From Colius striatus (lineage: Eukaryota > Chordata > Aves > Coliiformes > Coliidae): a stretch of 64,000 nt of DNA. The translations under genes and the position numbers were made by a program. The first letter of the stretch is position 1; each line of letters opens with the position of its first letter. The DNA is taken from the NCBI RefSeq assembly GCF_028858725.1, contig NC_084771.1, positions 10,692,915 through 10,756,914 of the forward strand. The letters are read 5' to 3'. Below are positions 46,801 through 64,000 of this stretch, piece after piece. The notes beneath the pieces were generated by a model that saw nothing but the letters and a program-made list of their open reading frames with translations, was not told where the DNA came from and made no database searches.

Positions 46801-49334
46801 ATGGAGAGAATGGCATCAGAAAAAGTTTTGAACCCTGTTGTATGACACAGTTTTGTACCTTGATGGGTTCTGCTTTTATTACAGTCTGCATGGCAGAGCT
46901 GTAATTTGAAACAAACCTCATTCAGCTTTGCAGGGTTTGCTCACACATTGTTCTGGGAAAAATCCAGACAAATAGCCTGGAGGCAGCAGGGTCTGCAGCT
47001 TGTGCTCACAGGCTTTACCTCTGGGGTCTTACCAGACCTCAAGACCCAGTTTCATGGTTTACACTCTGAGACGTCCACAGGGTTATTGCTGACCACCCCT
47101 GTGCTATGGCCTGAGGGATCTTGCCAGTGCAATCACAAAGACAAAAGAGATTAAAATGAGGGATTGTGACAGGTGGTCCCCAAACCACAAGCCAGCGAAG
47201 ATAAAGCCAATTCCACAGTGAATGCTTGAGTGGCACACGGTCTGCCAGCAAATTCAAAGCAGTGATAAGTGACTGATGGCATATAAGGTTTCTCTCAAGT
47301 GTCAGAGCAATTGCAGAACTGCCAAGCAGATCACAACCTGTGTCTGTAGAATGTGTGAAAGTGTCAAGAGAGACAATCACAAGAGACATCAAAGTAATTT
47401 CAAGAAAGAAACAAGCAGTAACCAGAAAGCACTATGAAGACTTGTATCATGAAACAGAAGAATGAGTTTTGCAATGGACATCTAAATCACTGCTTAATTT
47501 AATCCCCAATGCAGTGCCTACAGGCTAAGCACAGCACTGGGATTGACCTGTTCTAGGTCATTCATCACAGGCTTTAACTGTCTTCAGCAAAGCCCCTGGG
47601 TGACACGGTGGCTTTGAAAGGTTTGCCTCTTTGTTACTTTGTGTATTTTCTTCCTTTCTCTGAGACTAAATCTGGAACTTGCAACCATTGCATCCCAAAC
47701 CTCCACTTACTACATTGCCTTGATCCTGTAGAAATTTTAAATAGAAAGTGACTTTGAAAGGCATCTACCTTATCCCAGGATGTGTTCCTGCATGAAATTA
47801 TCTAGAAATGGTCTTGTCTTTATTTTCAATGTTTCAAGTGTTCTGTCAGACTTTCAACATATTACTGTGGGTATCACCTTGATAAATACAAGCCTATTCT
47901 GTGTGCTTCCACCTCTCCTTGAGTCTTCCCTGCTGACTCCTTATTCTCCTTCCTATTCAGCATAAAGTTTCTGTATTTTCAACATCTTCACAGCCTTTTC
48001 CTCAAGCAGTTTCCAAAATATTTGTGACTGGTCTTTACCTTTTCTGCCATCTCTCAGTTGTTATGAAAATATTCACTCCCATTCTCTGCTAGCCCATAAA
48101 AGCCTCCAGCTTCTTAAAACTTCAGTGAAACACCTATGTGGAAGTTTTTGCACTTTCCATCTTCCTCTTTAAGAGAAGGTCCTAAGTAAACACTCCCCAA
48201 GTTAGCTCCTCCTAAAGGCATGGTCTGTTGCATGACTCACAATACACTGACAGATGTAGCTCACAATAAGCTGACCTCCCTGCTGATCTGTAGTCCCATT
48301 GTTTTGTTGTACTCCTCAGTCAGAATGCTTCTGTATTATTTTATACTGTATATTCTGTATTATTTTATACAGCCCCTTGCACAGTTTCTTTGACTGACAG
48401 GTATTACACACACAGAAATACAAATGAAATCACTATTCCATAGCCTAACAGACACCCTGTCAGGGTTTCTTCCTAACCATGCTCTGGTGAACCCAAATGC
48501 CCGCAAAGACCTTGAGTTAAGCTTATGAAGCATGATTTATGCTGTCATGATACCTCACAGTGACACGACTTCAGCTCAGACATAATGCCAATCCTCTGAT
48601 AGCAGTCTTTTATACTTAGCTAGAAAATGTCTACTGCAGAAAAATTCAACAGAAAATAATAAGAGCCCAAGGGGTCAGTCACTCATCCAGTTCAGAGCTG
48701 GAGACTTTAAGAGCGGGTTTTCCTGTGAGATTTTCAGCATTTCAGGCTTCTAATCCTTTAAACTCTGAAGCAGCTGCATCTGAAAAAAGAAAGGGAAACT
48801 TACAACTAAAAAAACCAAAATATCCAGACTTGTTTGAACTCCAAACACATTGTTATTTGAGTTGGCAATGAAAGTTTGGATCAACTTTTAGTGTTTGATT
48901 CTTAGGTTTCATCCCCAACAGCAGCATTGTTCAGCATTGCCTGGGCCTGATCTTTACACAGTCAGAGCTCACCCGGATCCTTCTTTACACAGACTGAGCT
49001 CTGGCAGCTCCTGCTGACTCCGGAGGAAGCTTGGAGGCCTAGTGCACTCTTGAAAATCAGGCCTATTGTGTAAGAACAATCAAGAGCATTCAGGCTGAAC
49101 AACTGTTCAAAAAGCACACCTCTGTAAATCACCACCTCTGTAAGTTCTGCCATTCTCTTTTCTAGTGTCCACTTGTAATAGGTGGTTTGGGTTTTTAGGT
49201 TAGGAGGGCCACTGTCCAGCCTTTTGCCGACATCATTCCAGAGGGAAGAGCCCAGCAGGGAACACATGAACACCTGCTTCCTCCCTCAAAAGACTTGTGG
49301 TAGCAAAAAGCAGAAATGCAATTGGAAGAATCAG
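37801..49334. other. Intergenic spacer upstream of MTMR8
   Basis: About 11.5 kb without recognised gene, RNA or large repeat. Minor items are an A11 run at 39528-39538, a duplicated CTCAAGAAATAGC at 40984-41012, and a 24-base tandem duplication at 48330-48370. Confidence 0.4.
48330..48370. repeat. Imperfect 24-bp tandem duplication
   Basis: TCTGTATTATTTTATAC occurs at 48330-48346 and again at 48354-48370, separated by TGTATAT. It is a small local duplication with no evident function. Confidence 0.85.
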
Positions 49335-49640
49335 ACAGAATTTCAAGGGTTGGAAGGGGCCTTGAAAGCTCATCCAGTGCAAGCCCCTGCCACAGCAGCA
49401 CCACCTAGAGTAGGTCACACAGGAACTCATCCAGCTGGGTTTGAATATCTCCAGAGAAGGAGACTCCACAGCCCATCTGGGCAGCCCCTTCCAGTGCTCC
49501 CTCACCTCAACAGGGAAGAAGGTTTTCCTTGTGTTTCTTTGAAACCTCTTCTGTTCCAGCTTGTAGCTCTTGCCCCTTGTCCTGTCATTGGATATCACTC
49601 AGAACAGCCTGGCTCCATCCTCCTGACACCCACCTTTTAC
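49335..49640 (-). mobile_element. CR1 LINE 3' fragment
   Basis: It opens CAGAATTTCAAGGGTTGGAA and continues with GGTCACACAGGAACTCATCC, GAGAAGGAGACTCCACAGCC and CTTGCCCCTTGTCCTGTCA, the reverse complement of a CR1 3' region. It belongs to the same subfamily as the copy at 25056. It is 5'-truncated. Confidence 0.92.
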
Positions 49641-56561
<6,921 letters not shown>

Positions 56562-57440
56562 GGGGATGACACATCAGCATACGGCTTTAACTAGATGCTA
56601 CTTTCCTATTATAAAAAGTAGTTTGGGACTGAAAGGAGGACTTTCAAACATTTGATGCTAGCAGAAAGTGCATCATATCTTTTTGTTTTTACAGCTCTGA
56701 AGATAACATTTTAGAACTTATTTTAGGTTCTTTACATAACTGGACACTTCAAATGGATGGAGAATTACAGGGTGTGGTTAAAAACAAAATAAGACTTTAA
56801 TGAGTTTTTTGAGAATCCCCTGGAAAAGCTTGCCTGCTTGGGCTCCTTGTTAAGATGCATGCTGCCTGGCTGCAGCCATCCCCTTCACAGCAGGACTCTG
56901 ATAGGAAGAAGTTGTCAAAATATCCTAGTCGCTGCTGGAGTGTTTTAACACCTCCTCATAGCACAGAAACCTGAGTGATTATACTGTGAAGGCATGTTAA
57001 AAGGACTCCACAGGTGTTACCAGTAGGAGCAGGGGCCAAGGCTTAAAAGTCTTATAAGTAAATACTAAAGCCTTTTCCCATGTTAGACTGGTAAAATAAA
57101 GAAGCTTGGAGACTTCTTCTGTAAGTCTATGGGACTAATATAGTGTGTAAGCAAATGGATGACCTTATGCTACTTTATGTATATTTTACTTTGGAATGCT
57201 ACATCTTAATTCCGGTGAGTGGTGTATCCTACAGTAATGCTTATTCTAAGCACACATGTATCTCAGTGCCCAAGTTTGTAGGGGTAAGGTGATAGGTTTG
57301 GATAATTTCATGACTCTTTCGTGGGTATGAATCAGAAATTTCACAGAACTTGGCTGACCCAAGGCTGTAACTTACCTTTACTTGGCCAGTTCCTCTTAAC
57401 ATTGGAATAAGAATGAAAACAGAATACTATAAAAATAAAA
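56562..57440 (+). other. Probable 3' UTR of the Shisa-like gene
   Basis: AT-rich sequence follows the stop. AATAAA signals stand at 57095-57100 and 57434-57439, the second followed by a TGTTGTACATCGG stretch. Either could end the transcript. Confidence 0.45.
57434..57439 (+). terminator. Candidate polyadenylation signal (AATAAA)
   Basis: An AATAAA hexamer 870 bases after the stop with T/G-rich sequence about 35 bases downstream. The site at 57095-57100 is an alternative. Confidence 0.4.
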
Positions 57441-60400
57441 GCTTCCCCAAAATACTAAGACTCATGTTGTACATCGGTTTTAGTACTGAAAAGTAATAAG
57501 TTTAGGCTTCCAGGAATAGACAAGCTTGAACTTCAAAATGTTATCCTTGCTGCAGTCAGTGAAAGGTCACTGGGATTTGTTGATAACTAAGCCAATACAC
57601 AGTACTGCACCTGGAATAACGGTTTTTAAAGTTAAGTTTTAAACTTCTGTTACTGAAAGTACTTTGAAAATGACTTTTTAAACAAAAAATATAAAGTAAC
57701 TGTTGTTTGCATCTGGCTTAGGAAAACCAGTAGCTGAATGGAGTAGTTTATTTGGCTGAATGTCCGATTTTGCTATTGCATCATGGCAAAAACTCTTGTC
57801 AGTTCAGAGACAAATGAACAAAATCCTCCCTGATGCTCTTTGTTCTGGGAAATACAGAGCAACTCACGTCACATTTAGGCTGTTGGGAAGATATATTTTA
57901 TGCTTGGTAAACTCGGACAGTAGAAACAGAACAGCTGGATTTATCAGCTAGTCTGTTACTAAAACATGGTTATTCTCCACTGTAGATGTTCTGAGCTAGA
58001 AGGGTAAAGGAATATGGGATCCGACAGTCAGTACACTTAAGCTTCAATCTCTAGTACACACAGACCTCCTGGCAACTTCAACAGAAATGGAAAGCTCTTC
58101 AGGAGCCAAATTCAGGATAAGGTTTTAAATTATGTAAGAAACCAGAGAAATAGCTTTTTGATGTCATAAAACAGAAAAGGGTCAAGAGGTTCGTGTGTAA
58201 CCTTAAAGAATTCAAAAAGGAACAGAAAAACTGAATGGTTCTGTGAATGGTCTCTTAATTGCTCTCTAGTGAGGATGGACAGTGTTTGGAGTCAGCACAC
58301 TTTCCTCTCTCCCACCTTCCTCTATGTTCCACAACTGATAAACTGAGAATCAAAAAAAAAGAGCAAAGTGGCTTAACTGAGCAGACATTCACTGCAAATC
58401 TGCTCTGGGAACAAGATTTTCTGGATCCTTATCACGGTATTTTCTATATAGTTAAAACTAATGTTTGCGGCAACACCACCAGGTCAAATATTGCAAGGGT
58501 TCAATATTTCTTTTCAAAATAAGAACTAACCCATTTGTTGCACTCCAAGCACTGGAGAGACCTTTTTTTAAAGAACCATTTGCTGAACATGTTCCATCAA
58601 GCACCACTGTAAACCCGGATTACCTCGGTCCCAATTAGCATCTGCATTAAAGGCAGATCAACTCTTACGGGGACTAAGGAAAAAACACCCAGTAGTTTGA
58701 ATGTAAATTCTATCCCTTTACTAATTTGAGAGGCTTTGCTACTGAGTTTAGCACATCTTTAGATAGCTGGGATATGTTCATGCTAAATCCCTTTTTTCTT
58801 CCCTAAACTGCTTTTCCTGGTCCAAGGTAAAGAAGAAGTACTTAGCAGAGACTAATAGTCTACTTACCACCTATTGTACTGGGTGCTTTGCTTTGTTTGT
58901 CTAATGATGCCTCCCCTCTCCATTCCCCTCCACTTCCAATTAAGAAATGATTTACACTCTTTGCTCTTTAATCCTCAGTAATGACACTGGGGATCTGAAT
59001 TCTTCTTGGTGTATTCTTTCTGGATTTAGGAAGGGTAAGAATTGAAAAGGTGAAGATGACAGCTTTAGCCCTCAAAAGCTCGGTACAAGGCTTGCAAAAT
59101 GGTGTCCCTGTGGTTTCTTACAGGCTTGTCTACACATGGTGTGGCCTTGGTTTTCATTTTCTTTAGCTTCAATCCGTTCCTAATTGATTGAGATAAACAA
59201 AAATGGTTTCTTGACAGATTGAATCAAGCTAGTTAGGTTTCTGTGTTGCATATAACCGTGTCTCCACAATGTTCCCGTTTTACTCTATATTTTTTCCATT
59301 GAATCAGTATAAAGCACTAATCGATCTGCTCTGTGCCACTACAAAATAAACACAAAGCATCTTAAAGAGCTTTTACTTCTCATGATATAACACCATGATT
59401 TTTAAAGTCCAGAATAAAAATCAACTTCTCTTTCTGAACATTTAGTTCTGCTCCAGTGGGATTGCTATCTCCTGTTTATCAGATTCAGGAATAGGCTGAT
59501 GTGGCCCAGGAGAGGTCTGCCACGCTAGAGATGAATACTTGTTCCCTGATCCTAGTTTAGGACAAGGATCAAACCCCAGCTCCATGCTGTTTGTGGGTAG
59601 CTCCTGCTTTAACTGCTGATTATTTCAGTCACTTTTTGTTCAAAGTATAAAAGCTGTTGCTTTTCCTAAGGAATGAATGGCATGTGTTGGTATGAGACCT
59701 GTGCATACATGAATTAAAATACAGTATGGTTTACTAGTCCTTTTTTAATTTGCAAGGCAAAATTGGGGAAGAATAAGGTGACAATGAGTTTGACTGGCAC
59801 TTTTGTATGCCAAATTCAGAATCCCATCCATCTTTGCAATTTATTCATATTTACTCTATCAGACTTTGAGAAAGTTGATTGTGGATCCAGAACCTCACCG
59901 TAGCTGGCACTGGACAAGATCAAGTCCTGGCCTACAGATGTTCATGCAAATGTTTGTTCCAGCAACATTTTACAAATACAGGCATACTGCTACTTGAACT
60001 AACAAAGTGCTTCTGGTGTAGATGCCAGTGTACTGACAAACATACACTTTGTACCAGTGAAATGACTTCTAAGAAGACATCAAGTTCTGTAACAGCTGCA
60101 TGGAATATTTTCCTGCTAAATCTCCATAAGGGAATAGAATTGCTTGCTAGGACACTCAGATAGCATCATCATTTTGAATAACATAGAACTGCCAGGTAAA
60201 GTCTAGCATAAAGCAGACAGGAAGAGAGAAGTGTGTCCCTTTATTACTTTCATGGATTGCAGCTGAATTTCTTAATTTCTCTGGGTTCTTTATCCAAAAG
60301 GATACCTGATCCAAATGCACTTTGAGGTTTGGAGAAATCTGGATTCAGTTCTGCACTTAGTAGAATATATGATGCAGACAACTTGCACACTTGGGATTTT

Positions 60401-62621
60401 TCTGTACCACCTATTTAATTTCAGAAGACCCTCTTTGTAGAAGCCTGTCTGGGTTCTGCTCACTAAAAATGGTCACAAAGGCCACATATCTTATCCCTCT
60501 TCTAATGGAGATCTTTTAATTCTCTTTTGTTTTGCTCCTTCATGGAAAACATTAAGGATGCAAGTCTGTGGTCAGGTGTATGTGTGAAAAATGTAACAAT
60601 TCTTAGTATACCAAGACCACTGATAAGTAGTTCTGTCAGCAGCAGCAAAGAATGAAGCTCAACTTCCTCTGGAGTTGCCTCGTGTTTATATGCTCTGATG
60701 CTTAATAAGGTGAAAAATGAGTGAAGCTTTCCTAAGACTTAGCTATTCATTACAGCTCACCTTCCCATGAGGGGTCATACAGGGCCAGTCCTACCAATCA
60801 CCTCTCTACAGGAGCATTAACAGCATTTGTCTCTCCCACTTGGCTACCTGTTTTCATTAAAGCTCAAATCTTTGAGGTTTCAGCTCCTGTATCATATATG
60901 CATGATTTGATAAATGGATTCTAAAAGCATTGGGTAGATTAGGAACCAGCACTTGACTAGTAAACAATACATAAATCTTGTTTCCTTGGGACGCTAGTTT
61001 ATAGACTCTGCTGGGTAGCAGAGCCCTTCTTTAACTGATCAGATTTTTCCAGCTATCAGGCTCACCATTTGAGGTTGATGATTTTTTTCTTTCTATTCCT
61101 TTGTTCCCTCATCCCTTGCATTTGAATATCACTTTTCAGTGATATCTTGAGCTGGCTATTATGTAAAGACTTCATACCTATTTCCACTGGAAGAATGTGA
61201 GGCTCTTTGCATAAGCTCTTGGCTTAATCATTAAGAAAACTATTCCTAAATCTTCACATCTCCTGCTGCTGTGATCTGTCATATCAGAGGCTTGGAGACA
61301 AATGATAAAAAGACAGACTGATTTAGAAACTAACTCGTGTTATTTTCCCCGAAATCTCCTTGCCTCACAGATATTAAAATGAGCCCTTTACATTTACATC
61401 TGTGTCTTTTACAAGTAATCTGTAGATAAAAGCAAAACCTTTTTTTTTTGGTTTGGGGATGGTTTTAGGTACAATTTTCAATTAACTGTGTTAATGTTTC
61501 CGTAAGGTCTCCGTGTATTTCATTCACATTCTCTCATTATCAAATTCATCTTTTACCTGAAGATAAATATTTCATGTCTGCCACACAATTGCAGTGATGA
61601 AAAGGAAGGAAGGTGAGAGGGCAACAAGTGGTGCATGGAAGAATATGCATTAGAGTCCTGCAATAAATACAGCAGTCTGCAAAGATTTTCTGCATAGCAA
61701 GGTGTGCAGAATTCTCTGCAAGTACCACTAAAGGCAGCTGCCAATATTTATGATATGAAAAGTAATATGAAAGGAATCCAGTGGTCTCAGAGCTTATTAC
61801 CTCTCATGTGAGAGCATGAATCACTGCTGCACCTGCTCATCAGCTCACTTTAATGAGCTCAGGCTTCTCTACAGCAAAAAGATCTCTGTCCTCTTCCTCG
61901 CTCAATGCCCATCTTCTATATTTGGCATAGAGAAACAGATGATAGCACTGTGTTATTCTGTCTGTATCACGAAAAGGGGTAGTCAGGTGTAAGAAAGGAA
62001 TCCTGTATTACATTGGAAGGAAATGACAGTAACTGAAGTTTTAACTGTTGACTTGTCCACAGTATTTATATTACTAGTTTAATGGACGGGGAGATCAAAG
62101 CAGAGAGATTAAGGCCTAATTCTTCTACAGCAGTCCACTGATATTTGAGGCTTTTGTTTTTGGGCTATCCAGTTTGAAACATCACAAAGTAAATTTCAGA
62201 TGCACTTGAGTCATAGTTACAGCAGGAGCAAGTGGGAGCGGAAGGTGTTCTGTGCTTCTGTAAGGTCTGCCTGCAGACATCCCAAAGTGAGTGTTTCAGA
62301 GCCTCCCAAATCAGATATTGCTTATGAAATGTGGCCTTGAATGGCCCTTTATCATAGTTCCTGGCAACAGTTCCTTTATTCAGACAATATTACCCAGTCA
62401 TGGAGGTTGTGGTTCAACAGATATATGAAGTACTACGTAATCTGGCAGTATAAATTGGATGGAATTAGACAGGACGACCTGATCACATTTTTTATGGAAC
62501 TAGCCAGAGCATTCACTATGGTGTTTATGCAGCCTTTGTGGTTTATGTTAGCTTTCTGCCAGCTCTGTGAAGATAAATGATACTTGATATGTCATAAAAT
62601 CTGCAGAGACAAAGTTACTAG
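57441..62621. other. Intergenic region without recognised features
   Basis: About 5 kb of AT-rich DNA. A T10 run lies at 61440-61449. A 79-codon open frame at 62341-62580 encodes an aromatic-rich peptide I do not recognise; it has no splice or promoter support. Confidence 0.35.
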
Positions 62622-62780
62622 GGTGATAGAACAAGGGGTAATGGCTTCAAACTGAAAGAGGACAGATTTAGATTAGATATAAGGAAGAAGTTCTTCCCTG
62701 TGAGGGAGGTGAGGCCCTGGCACAGGTTGTCTAGAGAGGCTGTGGCTGCCCCATCCCTGGAAGTGTCCAAGGATTCTATA
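62622..62780 (+). mobile_element. CR1 fragment with internal deletion
   Basis: GATAGAACAAGGGGTAATGG, AGATATAAGGAAGAAGTTCT, CACAGGTTGTCTAGAGAGGC and CCATCCCTGGAAGTGTCCAA are standard CR1 blocks. After TCCAAG it jumps straight to GATTCTATA, so about 130 bases of the usual 3' region are missing. Confidence 0.9.
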
Positions 62781-64000
62781 ATGCTATTACACATCTTTTT
62801 TTTAACAGATTTGAACTAAACAGCATTTGCATTAGTTCAGTGCTTTGTTTCACATGTCATCAGAGCTTTTGATCTGGTACAAAGTGACAAAAAAACAGAT
62901 GCACCACTTTATAGAACTACAGGCTTGAGCTATCACATAAATGTGTATCCTACAAGTGGAACCTTGAATGATTCTTTACAAACAACCTTATTAATTTTAA
63001 TAAGAATAAACCTTATCACCGTGAGAATTTTTGCAAGTACTGTAATCAAAACCAATTTCTGACAGTTTTTTCAGGTGTTTTCATTCGAGATCATGTGGCC
63101 CTTAGGTAAGGGATCCATACTCCTTCAGTACCTCACAACCCACTACTTGTCTGTGGCAAAATTTGATGGAGCCACACTACTATTTCCCATCAGTGAGGTC
63201 ACACAGAGAGCAATAATCCTACCAAAGAGCTCGGCTTTAACCAGAGCAGGATTTTTACATTACTAGTAAAGTCCTTTGAGGACCAATAGCTGAATGCTTA
63301 ACAGACATGCAGTTCAGAGGACAGGTATGGTAGTTCTGGAGGGCTGCATGGAAACAAGTATAACAGGATCTCTATCATGAGCATGAATGTCCAGGCACTT
63401 TCAATTGTCTGCTTTTAAAGACATCATCTCACCTATCATGATATCTCCTGATAATGTGCTGGGAGGCATCAATTCAGCATTAGCAGTCAAAGGAGTCAGA
63501 ACATTAGTAACATACAGGTCTGTTGAACTCAAACAGCAGAGTAGATTATCTTTGTGGGTTTTATACATAAGAAGTGGACACCTTACAAGCTTACAGTGTT
63601 AATTTGGAGATGGGATGTGTAATTAAATGCTAGCTGGATCTCTGCCAGCTGACAGAGATGGCAAATCATTTATCTAGTGCTTTTCAGAAGTTATTATTTT
63701 TAACAAGCTGTAACTCAGAGAATCCAGGTGCTTTACTTTTTATATGAACTTTCTATTGATAAAATTAAAAAAAGGTAATGAATTTGTGCCACCTTGCACA
63801 CTCTCATTTACAAAGGAGAAGTGGAAATAGGGTATTATTACTTGAAAAAAATATATCCATATATATTCAGGAACAGACAAAGCACTCTGGAAGCAGCTGC
63901 CATGGGGAAAAGAAGGAGCAGACGCAGGCTGTTAAGCATCTCTCCTGTCACACAACAGGCTGTACCAAGTAAAACTGTAGTTTTTTTACAGATGACAGCA
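62781..64000. other. Intergenic region to the window edge
   Basis: No gene, RNA or repeat was recognised. Open frames are short and unremarkable. Confidence 0.35.

Overview
The window looks like a nuclear chromosome segment from a bird. The genes are split by GT-AG introns, CpG-rich islands sit at promoters, and the dispersed repeats are CR1 LINE fragments whose 3' ends carry the avian ATTCTATG-type octamer repeats. I see no bacterial, plasmid, phage or CRISPR features. The species cannot be resolved by eye.

Three genes are supported by reconstructed proteins and a fourth is inferred from one splice donor. From left to right: (1) a CpG island at about 1-800 with a minus-strand splice donor, probably the non-coding first exon of AMER1, whose coding exon would lie beyond the left edge; (2) ASB12, minus strand, two coding exons (1872-2050 and 3385-4192), encoding a 328-residue ankyrin/SOCS-box protein; (3) MTMR8, minus strand, 14 coding exons between 17592 and 37476, encoding a 630-residue myotubularin phosphatase with an intact HCSDGWDR active site; (4) a Shisa-family gene, plus strand, two exons (55062-55332 and 56077-56561), encoding a 251-residue single-pass membrane protein closest to Shisa2. 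The AMER1-ASB12-MTMR8 order, all on one strand, matches the order I recall for the human X chromosome.

The remainder is non-coding: MTMR8 introns, a possibly very long MTMR8 3' UTR (about 12.5-17.6 kb), a spacer of about 17 kb between the MTMR8 promoter and the Shisa-like gene, and about 6.5 kb after it. Eight CR1 fragments in both orientations, one GC-rich 46-bp minisatellite and a few low-complexity tracts were recognised there.

The genes do not form a pathway in the operon sense. ASB12 is a probable substrate adaptor of a Cullin-5 ubiquitin ligase. MTMR8 removes the 3-phosphate from PI3P and PI(3,5)P2. Shisa proteins retain Frizzled and FGF receptors in the ER, and AMER1 acts on beta-catenin. 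The Shisa-like paralog beside MTMR8 is the most interesting item. I found no convincing new type of biological system.
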